The notes under the pieces: model-generated
What the model was told of the DNA's origin: nothing
The model's database searches: none
What the model saw: only the letters and a program-made list of their open reading frames with translations
DNA from: Gentiana macrophylla
Lineage: Eukaryota; Streptophyta; Magnoliopsida; Gentianales; Gentianaceae
Assembly: GCA_026214975.1 (NCBI GenBank)
Contig: CM047814.1
Coordinates: 17,321,541-17,385,540 of the forward strand
Length of the DNA stretch: 64,000 nucleotides
Direction of reading: 5' to 3'
Shown here: piece by piece, positions 12,512 to 24,651 of the stretch
Layout of the letters: every line of letters starts with the position of its first letter
Numbering within the stretch: position 1 is the first letter of the stretch
Program-made: the position numbers and the translations under genes

Positions 12512-14008
12512 ATTAATTTGGGATTAATTTGTTGCTCAAAAAGTGTTTAGTCTTTGATTCGGATTGTTGTTTTTGGTTGTTATTCGGTTTGTTGTTGTTG
12601 GATTCTACGTTGTTATTTGTTATTCATTTCATTATTTTCCAAGACACTTGCTCTCATGTACGTGGCGTTTTTCTTTGATTTCCTCATATGCTAGTGTACA
12701 CTGTCGGATTCAGACTTGTACACTGTCTTGGACATCTTTGGACATGTCCTTAGATGTTCTTGGACTTGTATTGAGTTATATTTGATCTAATAATCTAATA
12801 AGTGTGTTATACAAACCTTTGATCTGCATCTTAACCTCTAGATCGTTATTACAACCTCAATCATTAAAGATCGTGAGCAATTGCATTACTTATTCTTGTG
12901 ATAAATTTTTAAAGAGGGGATCAGAGCAGTTGCACAGCTTACCCTTGTGATAAATTTTTAAAGAAGATTTGTAAGGAAAGTGTTTAGATCATAACCATTC
13001 ACCTCCTGATTATTGATGTACCCTAATCAGATCCTACAAATAGGTATAGGTTAAGTTCAGGTAAGAGTTGGTAGAGGTGGAAGTAAGATTGGGTAATAAG
13101 ATGGGGGAAAACATACGTCACTTCACAAAAACCACTCAGCGTATCGCTCTTTGATCGTATCACGCTTTGATCTAGAGCAGGACCCATTGATAAACACAGG
13201 TCCTACCAAGATCAATGGTGAAAAAAGAGAGCGTTCTACATAAAGTATACATTGGGAGTGGATATATCACCACCCATAAGGTGGGTTAAATAGTATTTGT
13301 AGTAACATATGTAATTTTGTTCATTTTATTATTACATGCATATCAAACATCGTAACGTAATACTTGTATTTCTTTTCATTTCATTCATTTACATCAATTC
13401 AAAAACGGTCCATTAGTAACGCAGGCACCGCCACCAGTACTCCATGTCCACCTAGCAGAGCTGAATGCAGATGACCAAAAATCTTATCTCAATCCATAAT
13501 ATAAGTCGTTTTGGAGCTTTCACGTAAACAGGTTTTAAAAAATAAAAAATAAAAGAGAGAGACTATTATCCAACAGTTTGATGCAATAAACCCTCCTCAC
13601 ATAAGGTGCACAACAGTTCATACGGCCAAGAGGTGATACACTTACTCTCTTAGACAAACACATGAGGGAAATCGACAATACATAAGTCAAATCCAAAACG
13701 CTTTCAAAAAAACACAAAAGATAAGGAGTAAATAAAATCTACAAAATTAAAACCAATCTTACTTTATAGCCAAAATAATGCCTCAATGCTTCTTCAACTA
13801 AATCCATTACATTTCCTACCATACCTACACTCCGTCACGGAACCAAATAATAGAACGATGCTGCTGGGGACCCATCCTTTCGGACACACCAAAGACACTG
13901 GCACGGGTCCACTAATATAGTTGATCCACCAATTTGTATGCAGGCCCACTCTTTCGTGTGTCAGAAATGACATGCCCCCCAGAGCATAGTTGTAAAATGG
14001 AAATGTCT
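12512..14008. other. Convergent intergenic region between LEA and C3H genes
   Basis: Holds the T/G-rich 3' flank of the LEA gene (12512-12790) and the likely 3'UTR of the minus-strand C3H gene (upper part). The middle (13000-13300) has no coding signal. No transposon ends were identified. Confidence 0.5.
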
Positions 14009-17000
14009 CTATACCCCTGATTGGCGCAACTGAGATGCCCGTGTGCAAAGTGACATCGATCCCCAAATGTGCAGGAGCCTTTGGTAAAATTTTCACAAAG
14101 TTTAGTCTTATACTTCCTTGCTACCGGAGGCATAGTCATAGGCGTTGTCTCCCGTTTGACCTCGCCGGACCACCACCAACACCAACACCAACACCTGCTG
14201 GCGCAAGGCTTTCAATCAACTCTTTACCATAGAACTAGCTTGGTGAATTTGATCAAGTGTGCCCTCCAACTCAATGTTCCTAAGATTCGGATCTGACTCG
14301 TGCTCACGGACCCCCAATTTCACACCTGTCTTCTGACATATCATCTTTGAATTCACCCCGCTCTTCCCAATAATGGGTCCAGCCAAAGAAGATGCAACAC
14401 TAATTTTAGCAGTAGCCGAAGCACCAAAACCAGCAGCAGGACCTGATACACCAGGCATTGATCCATGGCCAAAAAGAGGCTGCACACCCACCGGGGCGCG
14501 CATATCATCCTGTGGTTGTGCCGCCATAGGCTTATTAAGTTCCCACTCACCATGAGCAAAATGACATTTGTCACCGAATTTACATCGTTCAGCAGTATTG
14601 TACTTGGTGCACAATTTTGACTTTAATACAGTAGAAGTAGAACCGTTGGGAGTGGCGGCGACTGCTGTTGTCACGTTTCTTGAGGCTGGGAGAGGCTCTA
14701 GATTCATCATTTCAGCAACTGCTTTGTACCCACCCGGGTAAAAGTGGAGGAAATGGCAACTCTCACCAAAAGGACAGCCAGCCATGCTGAAAACAACAAC
14801 ACATGATCTCAACAGTCAGATTGAAGCCATGGATGCACAAATCAAATATTACACTTTCACTACATAAACAGGACATGAGAATTTTTATTAACCACATCAT
14901 GAGTAAGCCCGTTTCAGTGTCACAAACCCTATCTCTTGATACTGAAGGCTTAGCTTTAGTATCAAGAAATAAGCCTTGGATCTATTAAGGAAGTGGCAGA
15001 TGGAGGCTTTGTTAAAATGATTTTACATGGTCAAACAGCCAGACAAAATGGATGCATGATGAACTTCAGGTAAAAGAAGAAAAGGTTGCATATGAAAGTA
15101 TTTATCATTGTAAGAAATAATCAGAGTCATATGTCTCAAGGAAATTAAGCAAACAGAATGATCATAAACTAATACCATAATGGTTTTTTTTTTTTTTTTT
15201 AAATCCTGAAGCCTGAAGGGTAAGGGGTACACGAGATGATTTTCATTTCTGCGGAAGGTTTAGGAGTTGAATTTCCAAATTTTACACAATAGGCAGTTAC
15301 GACTATGATTCATGGATACTTCTGTCTAGAAGCATGTTCCACATCCGATACATTATCCGATTACAGATACACACTAAAAATTTAGGATACACACTTGAGG
15401 GAAAATTTGTAATTTTAAGAAGATGGATATGGGATTCAGATATGCATATCTATAACTCGGAGATATGAAATGAATAATCATGTTGAAAATAGAGTAAAAA
15501 CCACTAGATGATACATGAAAAGCAATGTTCTAAAACTCGCTAGGCGACCTCGCACGCTACTCTGGGCGCTAGGGCCTAGGCGCCTAGGCGGCGCCTAGGC
15601 GATTTTAGGAGGTTTTAAAGGGAGTTTTAAGGGTTTTAAAGGGGATTTAGGGTTTTTCTGTGGTGTTTTAGGGTTTTATGGGGTTTTAGGGTTTTACGGG
15701 GTTTTAGGGTTTTACGAGGGGGTTTAGGGGTTTTAAGGAGGTTTTAGGGTTTTATGCCTCTTTCTTGTCTAAACACTTGGGAAACCTTGATGTTTGCCCA
15801 GATGGAACCCTAATAGCCTAGAAGGGCCTAAGGCGCCTAGAAGGTCCTAGGAGGCGCCTAGAAGGGCCTGAGGGAGCGCTGAAGGCCTAGGGCGCTAGAA
15901 GGGTCCGAGGCGCCTAAAATCGCCCAACACACTTGGGCGCCCCTAAAATCGCCTAGAGCCAAGTCGAGGGCGCCGAGGATCGGAAATCCAGGGGCCTAGC
16001 GGCGCTAAGCGATCGCCGAAGCGATTTTAGAACAACGATGAAAAGCGGTCTAAAGTGGTTAAAAAACAACCAAAAATGAAGACAACCACTAAAAATTGTT
16101 GTATTTTATGTGTATTGATCTTTATTCTTTGGTAATAATTGTTTTACTATATACAATTGATTCTTATATTTTCAATATTTACACATATGTCCCTCCGTAA
16201 CCGTATCCTATATTTTTCAAACATCTCGCACCTGTGTATCCTATATCCGCGTATATGTTCGCAATCTCAGGGTGGAATCATTAACAAGAATCAATCTTGT
16301 CTAGTACAGTAGTGATGCAATCTTAATTACTTAACCATTACCGGACTCCGACATCTAATGGGCAGCAAGTGTGGTAAGACAATTTTAGGGATGTCAAGGG
16401 CCCGCATTAGGGAGCATTAATAAGAATTATCGATATCTAAAGCATGCACTAGGGCAAGGATTGATTTCTGATTCCAATGAACACTTTCATCTTCAAGGTT
16501 ATAGTAGTGCGAATTGGGCTAGCTCACCATCGGATAGAAGATGGCGACCGGTTATTGCACTTTGCTTGGAGGAAATCAAATTACATGGAAAAACAAAGAG
16601 CAAACTGTTGGGGCTTGTTCGGTTGTTCGAATGCTAAAGCGAGAATATAAGGCCATAGCTCACACATGCAGTGAGTTTACATGAATTGGACACTTTATTG
16701 AAGAAATAGAGGTCTCTATTAGTACTCTAGTTCCCTGTATTGTGATAATCAAGCTGCCATACATATTAATCTTGTGTTCCACCAACACACTAAGCATGTC
16801 GAGGTGGATTGTCACTTTGTGCGGGACTAGATCACAGCCAAATAGATTTATACACCATTTGCTGAAAAAGGCAATTAAATTCTGAGATGTGTTCACAAAG
16901 ACTTTCGATTGGGAGGCACTTAACATAGATTTGTTCCAAGCACTACGCATGATATTCACATGCCAGCTTGAGGAGTGTTAAAAACTGAAGGTGAAGGCTA

Positions 17001-18840
17001 TATTGCGGCTAGGGTTCCGTGTCTTAGAAACCAAGTTTTGTAATAACTCTCTTTCCATATTAAACATGTAGTAATATTCTTCATATAAATGAATGAAACA
17101 AGGGAGAACAGACATCGAGTCATTCATTCCCTCCTTTTTCAATATCAACGTTTTCTAATAATGACCAAAAATAAATAAATGTATAGAAAGATGATTGAAG
17201 CTTGATAACAAGTCCAGTGGTTGTTGGTACGGGTGGCATCAAGATACACAATTCATAAAGGAGGCTAAAAGGTATGCAGAAAATGGGATAGTTGATCAGC
17301 AGAGGTAAGAGCAATTACAAGAAGGTTGCTTTCAAAATGGAGAGGATTGATAAAGATGGAAGTAGAATTGGACTCCTATCAGACCGACAGATCCTCAACA
17401 AGATTTGAGATATATTTAGCGTTATAATGCTATAAGAGATTCTTGGAAGTTTGCAGAGAATGGAAACGGTTGAGTTGGAAATATTTTTCTTTGCCCAAAC
17501 ATTGAAGGAGCATACCTTTTCAAGGAAAAAAAAATCAAGGAGGCAGGAAGACTAGATTTGCATGTCAATTGCTTTTAAATGTAGACTCAATTATACAACA
17601 TGAACACTGTCATAGACAATGAAAAAATGCAATAAGCTCTCCTTCAGATTGAAATAGAAATTGATCATTAGCAAGTGCAAAACTGTCTAAGAATCACATG
17701 AAATAACTTTGTCAAGATAACATGCTTGGTAAGCTGTATGCCCTGTAAGGACTATGAAAAACGTTCTCCGCAGAAAATCTGCGACAGCCTATCGCTCACA
17801 ATTTTATTTAAATTATTTCATATTTTCATGAATGATTTCTCATCCAGAATAATGGTATTCATCAAAGGAACAGAGATAGCAAGCAAGAGAGGAAGAGAGT
17901 GGATCAATAGAATAGATAAGTTCAATTTTTACAGTTTCATAACTCATAAATTTTAAAAGCTTGCAAGATTAACAGCCATTAAACTTGTAGAGGGTAATAA
18001 GTTATAATATTAATATTAAGTTGTAAGTTAGATTTGAACCTGAAATACTTGGTGCAAGGCTTCGTTTTGCTTCCTATACCACTTGATAAGGAGTCCATTT
18101 CTGTTACAAACATTAATTACTCTTTCCCCATTAGAATTTGTAGGAGATGACTGAAATTCGTATTATATCTTTGACATAAAATCAGAGTTGGCAACAAAGA
18201 AATGGATATAAACGAAGCCAGTGAAGCCAGTGAAGCCAGTAAAGCCAGTAAACGAAACAGTACAGTATCTCAAAGCCTCCATTAACATATTCAAAACAAT
18301 TAGATGAACATATTTTAACCATTAAACCTTTCATGTCCAGTTGATAGGTATGTCAACAGATCTATAGAAGGCAAGAACCTTGATTGAGTGCTGAAATCAA
18401 CTATATTCAAGTGCATGAATTTCAGGAATATCCACATCCCACGTAATAAAAGGTAAAATCTTCCAACAGCTTTAGTTTAAATATTATGACAGACATTCAA
18501 TATAAATAAAACACATGAACTTTTTGGGATACTCCTTTTCGAAAATTGTAACTTTGTTCTCTCAAAGACTTGCTAATTGCTATTACTAATCAAAAAATAC
18601 AAAAGCTTAAGGAAACCACAAGATTCGTGTAGAAATCATACTGAAACAAATCTATGATTTCAATTAGCAGCACAAAAAAAAAAAAGCAGGTTTAACGGGG
18701 AGGAATCATGAGACCACACAGAAATAAAACTGTGCCGCATAACCGCAACAAATTAAGATGAAAGAACCTGGTTTAGATTTCTTGAATCCAGCATTTGCGT
18801 TGGCCGCTACTTCGGTTCTGTTTCTCTTACGAGTATCCAT
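14009..18840 (-). CDS. CCCH zinc-finger and KH-domain RNA-binding protein (C3H14/36/52-like)
   Basis: Three exons on the minus strand: 18840-18768 ([11 protein letters not shown] start), 18100-18040 and 14786 to about 14009, with GT..AG junctions in matching phases. The protein of about 300 residues has CCCH finger 1 (C-x8-C-x5-C-x3-H, ending [10 protein letters not shown]) across the exon 2/3 join. Finger 2 is [23 protein letters not shown] domain follows with the GxxG loop GKSG in [16 protein letters not shown], and finger 3 is [20 protein letters not shown]. The family is a nuclear or cytoplasmic RNA binder. Exon 3 needs three single-base corrections, all missing bases: after the KH domain near 14225, in the Gly-rich linker near 14140-14165, and at the ccc of 14038-14040. 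With the last one the family-type short tail ends at the stop 14009-14011; as assembled, the frame runs on to 13912. Intron 2 (14787-18039) holds a MULE-type element and copia debris. Confidence 0.85.
15181..15200. repeat. Homopolymer T tract
   Basis: About 18 consecutive T in intron 2 of the C3H gene; likely length-variable. Confidence 0.7.
15524..16037. mobile_element. Non-autonomous Mutator-like (MULE) element
   Basis: 514 bases flanked by a perfect 9-base direct repeat atgaaaagc (15515-15523 and 16038-16046), the duplication length typical of Mutator-like elements. The termini are inverted repeats: the left reads tgttctaaaactcgctaggc, and the right end reverse-complemented reads tgttctaaaatcgcttcggc. 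Inside are GC-rich palindromic ggcgcctagg-type blocks on both sides of a T/G-rich core of degenerate ttttaggg repeats (about 15600-15760). There is no transposase. It sits in intron 2 of the C3H gene. Confidence 0.75.
16440..16975 (+). pseudogene. Ty1/copia RNase H remnant
   Basis: The plus strand reads as the copia C-terminal RNase H region: [21 protein letters not shown], then [13 protein letters not shown], a [12 protein letters not shown] segment, [11 protein letters not shown] with [14 protein letters not shown], and a final cluster near CQLEEC just before the LTR. Stops and frame breaks are present. It lies inside C3H intron 2, antisense to that gene. Confidence 0.8.
16976..17155 (+). 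repeat. Probable 3' LTR of the truncated copia remnant
   Basis: Starts tgttaaaaactgaagg right after the purine-rich cttgaggag, as copia 3' LTRs do, and appears to end near ttttcaatatcaac at about 17150. No matching 5' LTR is in the window, so the end is approximate. Confidence 0.55.
18216..18256. repeat. Short tandem repeat, 9-base unit
   Basis: Four to five copies of agtgaagcc / agtaaagcc in intron 1 of the C3H gene. Confidence 0.7.
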
Positions 18841-20056
18841 AGCTCCAGATGGAAGTGGAGATCGAGATCGATTTCCGCGAAAAGAAATTCAAGAAAAAAT
18901 CCAAAAATCGTAAGGAAGAGCTCAAGACAGCAACAAATCAGCTATGAATGCAAGATCACGCAAAATACTAAAACTAGAATGTTCTAGGTTTTTTTTTTTT
19001 TTTTGGTTTGGAATCTATCGACGCTTATTACAGTGATTCCAGTGAATTTATCTGTATGGTTTTAGTAAATACTTTTTGGATTCCGGGTTGGTCCGGGTAG
19101 AGTAAAACAAATCACGGGCAAGAGCCCTCTTGCATCATACCGTTGACAAATTACAAAATATTTAAAATTGGTTTACGGAGAAAATAACTATTTCTAGGCC
19201 GAGCCGCCGAGCATCTAGAACACTATCAAACTAATCAGGAGAATCTGATTATTTGTACATTTATTTAATCAATCATGACACATTTAAAAGATCCATAATA
19301 TTGTTCTTAAAAATATGAGAATAAAAGATAGTAAGAGAGGACAAATTTTATAATATAGTTAGTATAAAAACAAATTTTATAATACAATTTGGTATGTCTG
19401 AGACGGCCGCATAAATTAGGACATACGGGTGGGATCTATACCGATATCTAATATTTTAAATATTCAAATAAGATTACGAGTCAAGAAGAAATAATAAAAA
19501 AATCAAAGAGTCAATTATATAAATATTTTAGGTAATAAAATATATATGTAGGATATTTTTTTAATATTAGAAGGTCGAGTTACCCAAATCATCAGTAGTG
19601 CCGTCAGCGCTGATACGAAGGTTGTATCGACAAGTGAATATATACTTATAATAATTCGTTTTATTATCTCACACACGCGATGTCATTTGATACGACATCG
19701 CTACAAGATTCTAATAGTGGGCAAATGTAAAATATGAACCGCAAATCATTCTAACTTGTTATGTTTTCTTATTTTTTATATTATAAAAAAAATTAAAAAA
19801 AAAAACTAGCATTTCGATTCTCTTATGATACGTCATGTTGAAAAAGTTAGTTGCCTTTACCTCGACTAAGAATCGGATTTCGCAGACGATACTGTGCGAA
19901 CTCGGATTAGTGTCGGACCGGTTGCCTGACAGACATGTGAGATCGGGTAAGGAGAGGCTTAGTAAAATTTTGAAAGGCAAAATAAATTTTTTTTTGAGGA
20001 AAGGCAAAATAAAAATTTTAAGACGATAAAGCTGTATCATAGTATAAATATTAATG
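18841..20056. other. C3H 5' flank and intergenic DNA
   Basis: 18841-19010 probably contains the 5'UTR and promoter of the minus-strand C3H gene, with a 17-base T tract near 18989-19005. The rest is AT-rich with no recognisable coding or repeat structure. Confidence 0.45.
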
Positions 20057-20295
20057 TCTTACCTCACGTCCCAAAATATATCGTTTTGCTTGTTTTTACA
20101 TAGATTAAGAAAGTGGTTGAATGATATAAATTTCAAGTAGAAATGATTTAAAATGTTCTTTGATTATTATTAATGAAATAGTTATAAAGTATTGAAAAGT
20201 AGTTGGATTGTTAATAAATAAGGGATAAGATAGAAAAATAGTAATAAATGTTTAATTGGTAATATAGAATGACTTATAATTTAGAATGACAAAAA
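20057..20295. mobile_element. Stowaway-like MITE, one end degraded
   Basis: The left end, ctcacgtcccaaaatatatc, resembles Stowaway termini (ctccctccgtcccaaaa). The AT-rich body ends in tagaatgacttataatttag, which resembles the subterminal part of the opposite end, but the terminal gggacgg block is missing. A SINE is inserted right beside it. Confidence 0.4.
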
Positions 20296-20312
20296 AAAAT
20301 AAAATTGCCTCT

Positions 20313-20507
20313 AAAAAAACTCTACTGAGCGATCCCCACACGGTCATGGCCCCTCGTGTGTGGAGATGTAAATCGAGATCCTCAAGATATCGCCATTTGT
20401 CCAAGGCCAGGTATAAATTCACCGCTTCGGGATTCGAACCAAGTGACCACTCTTGAGTTGCGATTACGCAGTAAAGTTCCTCACTAAGTTGAGTTATGTC
20501 AGGGAAC
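20313..20507 (-). mobile_element. tRNA-derived SINE with 17-base target-site duplication
   Basis: Flanked by a perfect 17-base direct repeat, aaaataaaattgcctct (20296-20312 and 20508-20524). Read on the minus strand it has an A-box-like caacttagtgagg, a canonical B-box GGTTCGAATCCC about 35 bases later, and an oligo-T 3' tail, as in plant SINEs of the Au type. The intact duplication suggests a fairly recent insertion. It lies about 1.1 kb upstream of the dihydroorotase start. Confidence 0.85.
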
Positions 20508-20569
20508 AAAATAAAATTGCCTCTTCATTGTAGGTAGGTTCGCACTAATCAGTTGGTTCCGGATATCGG

Positions 20570-20602
<33 letters not shown>
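20570..20602. repeat. Poly-A tract
   Basis: About 31 consecutive A, close to the SINE but outside its target-site duplication. Confidence 0.9.
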
Positions 20603-20603
<1 letters not shown>

Positions 20604-20802
20604 AAATCCAGCCCCCGCCACCCAGCCTTGGAATAAAAAAAAATTTCTTTCAAATTTTTTTGTTTAGGAAGGGAAAGTTAGCGGGATTGATGCCATATAT
20701 TCTGCGTATACTACGTTTGCTATAATTAAGTTGCTGTGGGTGATTTTTCTCTATCAAAAGGTGGCTTCACAGGTATAAATCCGTTCGCCCTTCTAATTCT
20801 AA

Positions 20803-20862
20803 GCCTTTTTGTTTTTTTGTTTTTTGTTTTGTGTTTTTTGTTTTTTGTTTTTTGTTTTTTGG
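20803..20862. repeat. T-rich microsatellite (ttttttg)n
   Basis: Repeated ttttttg units in the region upstream of dihydroorotase. Confidence 0.8.
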
Positions 20863-21597
20863 ATGCTGCTGTCTCTAGTTTGCTCTGTATAGATCTATTT
20901 TATCTATGGCCTTCCTTCATTTGCTGACTTTGAATGGATTTTTCTTGGACAGTAGTGTATTTTATTCGGAAGGCTATGTGTTATTTATGGTACTATGTGA
21001 AAATGTGTGTAAGACTGTAAGGTGAATCTGTATGAAAATGTGGGTAATTATGTGCCTGCATTTGATGATGAAATCGCGGGTGAAAATGTGTGTTGATGTG
21101 TGACTGAGTGTGTGGATCAATTCATTATATGGCGTATGTCAGGATTTAAGCATATTCCACCTACAATAATCTTTTACATCCATTTATTAATCAGCTTTTG
21201 ACAATGGATGATGTATAAACTTAGGTAACTAAATGTGTATATGATTCCATTATCTCGTTTGCACTTGTAGTTTTCCTCACAGTTTTCTGGTATGCTTTGG
21301 TGAACGATTTTGACAGAAAAATTAAAACATCTTTTGATCTTCCAAGTTCCAGCTATGGCCGCTTCACAATAAAGGACAGGGAAAGGGAAGTGGGATAAAT
21401 TTATCTTCAGTGATGTTCCTATAGTTACATTCCAAGCGAAGCTTTTCGTTTCTATAGGTGGCAGTAAAAGGTATCATTTGGTAAAATAAAGCAGCTTGCA
21501 TATTGCGTATTGCACTTACATTGGTTGTATTTTCAGTTTGCAGAATTGAATCTTTTAAATAATATGTTTTTTTCTTATATATAGTGATTTAGTTGAC

Positions 21598-24500
21598 ATG
21601 CAGGTTCTTAACTCACCATTTCCTAGATTCATAGTGCCGAGGCAGTTGAGCGTCAAATGTTCTCTTGGTTGAATTGTCAAAAATGCAGCTAACAATTACA
21701 CAACCTGATGATTGGCATCTTCATCTTCGTGATGGTGACCTCCTAGAAGCTGTCGCTCCTCACAGGTTTATACAATTAGAATTGCTTTCTTGTTCATCCA
21801 CTTCCTTAGTTTCGGATGTTTCACTTGCTTTGTCTGTCTTTATTTCTTTCTTTGTGCTTTTGATCATGTATTTACTCTGTGGTAAGTTTAATCTGAAACA
21901 TATATCAATGGATGCAGCGCAGAACACTTTGGAAGGGCGATAGTCATGCCAAACCTTAGGCCTCCCATAACTACCACAGCTGCTGCCCTAGCATATCGAG
22001 AGTCGATTTTGAAAGCATTGCCTGCTAATAGCTGCTTTACTCCACTTATGACACTTTATTTGACTGATACCACGAGGCCTGAAGAGATAGTGCAAGCAAG
22101 TAAGTCCCTTTGGTAAATATGTAAGATCACAACACACTTGATTTATTTACTTGATGACTCCATCATGCGTGACTAGGTAGCAGTGCATGAGGCGAGTACC
22201 TAATCTTCTTACCTGCTACACCTAGAAACAATGATTGCGAGTTTCAGAGGCAAATTGCCTTTCTTTATTTTACACAGAAGGTGTGGTCCTAGTCTGATGG
22301 TCATTCTGAGCGGAGCTTTGGTTTGGGAACATACAGTTTTTAATGTGGGAATCCTCTTTTCATATCTTTTTAGAAAGTGCATGTGTTGAGAGAAAGAGGG
22401 AGATTTTAATCTGATAGGTGCTAAAAAAAGGTGGTTTTATGGTTAACCCTTTTACGAGTTTTCCATCTTTTCTACTCAACACAAGGACCTTGTTTTGAGA
22501 ATTCTTTGTTATGTTAGTAGTTTTACTTCCAGGGTATAGCTAGAGAGTGGAAAACTCAAATTTCATGGTCATTGCAGAACATGAAAGGTATAGGTAGAAC
22601 ATGGAAATAATAGCTCTCAGATATTTTGTTGCTTTTTGGTGAAAATTATGGTAGGCTGTTAATGTAGAATATGGTATATAGAGTTGAAAAGATGCTGAGG
22701 AGGAGAGGAAAGATTCAAGTTATATTCAATTGAGGCAAATGAGAGAGGACAGTAGGGGCATAAGGATAAGGAATTAACATTTGTGACTTCGTAATTACTT
22801 CATGGGAATAGGAAAAAACTTGACAAATTTGGAAATCGATCTTTCGATGACTCTTCAAATGATCCTGGTTTTCTTGTCATGATATATGTATAGTTGTTTG
22901 AATGAAGTTATGATGAGGATAAAATGATTTGTTCTGTGTATGTGTTTTCGTATTCTTCATCATATTAGCATTCATTAATTTCTCATTACTCTTCAATTTG
23001 ATGCCCATGCCCAGATTTTCTTCTACTCAAACTTACTTGAACCAATTACTTATGTTAGAAAAAGTGGGAAGATATTCGCTGTCAAACTTTATCCTGCTGG
23101 CGCTACAGCGAATTCTCAGGATGGCGTCACCGATCTGTTTGGGAAGTGTTTTCCCGTTCTGGAGGAGATGATAAAGCAAAATATGCCTCTTTTGGTAATT
23201 CAGCATACATGATTATTTTCAGTAGCCTTAATTTTTAGGACACATGGTCCAACTCATTTGTCCCCTCCCTTTGCCCCCCACATCCTTTTTCCCTTTCTTC
23301 CCCCTCAATATTTCGCATCATATCAATGTCATGCTCTTCGATTAAGTGTAATGGCTGGATTATCCATGTAAAAGAGTCCGCTTTGTATGAATATGACACG
23401 TGTGCTGTCTTGATCTGTCTCATGTTCTTATTTAAAGTCTCTTGATGTAGAATTTAGTTTCACAACCCTACTGGTTTTTACTGTTCTTAATTTTCATTTC
23501 ATTTGCTACTCTAACTTTTAGAAGGTCTCATAGGCATTCAAGATATATTTGCAATTTTTTAACATCATCTTCACATTTTACTATTTATATATTTGGGGGA
23601 GTGCCTAAATATGTTAAAACTCTGTATGTAGGTTCATGGAGAGGTTACTCATCCCGAAATCGATGTCTTTGATCGAGAAAAGGTGTTCATTGAAACAGTT
23701 TTGAAACCCCTTGTTGAGAAGCTTCCACATCTAAAGATTGTAATGGAGCATGTTACCACCATGGATGCTGTGAAGTTTGTGGAGTCTTGTTCGGAAGGTA
23801 ATTTCCACTCATTTTCACATATAATCTCATAACCTGGGCGTGCCAGAGTGGATAATTTACTAAATGCTACGTGTATTCGTTTCGTTTTTCTAAGGGTCTG
23901 TTGCAGCAACTGTCACCCCGCAGCATCTTGTTCTCAACAGGAATAGTCTTTTCCAAGGAGGACTTCAACCCCACAATTATTGTCTTCCTGTGCTGAAGAG
24001 AGAAAGCCACAGTACATCTCTGAGTTCTCTTCAGATTCGCGCTTTTGCTTATTTCTTCGTATTCATTGTAGTTTTACTTTCGTTCATTTCAAAATCCAGG
24101 ACAGGCTATTGTTTCAGCAGTGACAAGTGGAAGTAAGAGATTTTTCCTTGGAACAGACAGTGCTCCTCATGATAGAAAGAATAAAGAGAGCGCGTGTGGA
24201 TGTGCTGGCATCTATAATGCTCCTGTAGCATTGTCTGTATATGCCAAGGTTTTTGAAGAGGTATTATTCATTCCCAATTGGCATTTTATTTGCTTCTTTC
24301 TTACTGGAGAGAAATTTTATGGTACAATCATCGTATTAATGGTTGTATCACGTGGATGGATGGGTGAAGTTGTTACCATGGTGCCTGAAAAGTTTCATTG
24401 TTGTAATATTTGTGTGCCGTTTTGATCTAAAAACCATTGCAATGTGTGATTTTTAGGCGGGTGCACTGGACAAGCTAGAGGCGTTCACAAGCTTCAATGG

Positions 24501-24651
24501 TCCAGATTTCTATGGCCTTCCAAGAAACACGTCAAAAATCAAGTTGAAAAAAGCCGAGTGGAGAGTTCCTGAATCCATTCCTTATGCTTCAGGGCATATA
24601 ATTCCAATGTTTGCTGGTCAAAGGCTTGATTGGTTACCCTCTTTTGATTGA
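21598..24651 (+). CDS. PYR4: Dihydroorotase, organellar (PYR4 type)
   Basis: Catalyses reversible cyclisation of N-carbamoyl-aspartate to dihydroorotate in de novo pyrimidine synthesis. Exons: 21598-21765, 21918-22099, 23059-23194, 23632-23797, 23895-24011, 24100-24260 and 24457-24651. The core of about 345 residues shows all type-II metal and active-site motifs: [15 protein letters not shown] (carbamylated Lys), VHGEV, MEHVTT and GTDSAPH. The ATG at 21598 opens an Arg/Ser-rich presequence ([15 protein letters not shown]), but that frame meets TGA at 21670. The conserved core starts with the Met at 21683 in another frame, so one extra base or a different start must be assumed. Exon 3 is one base short of keeping phase, at the five-A run 23059-23063. 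The other junctions keep frame exactly. It runs tail to tail with NSE4. Confidence 0.92.
22100..23058 (+). other. Long intron 2 of dihydroorotase
   Basis: 959 bases between GTAAGT and TTAG junctions. T-rich with no transposon termini recognised. Confidence 0.75.

Noticed and set aside
15600..15760. True interstitial telomere array
   Set aside because: Units are mostly ttttaggg or gggtttta with irregular lengths and lie inside a bounded 514-base element with a target duplication, so chromosome-end origin is not supported.
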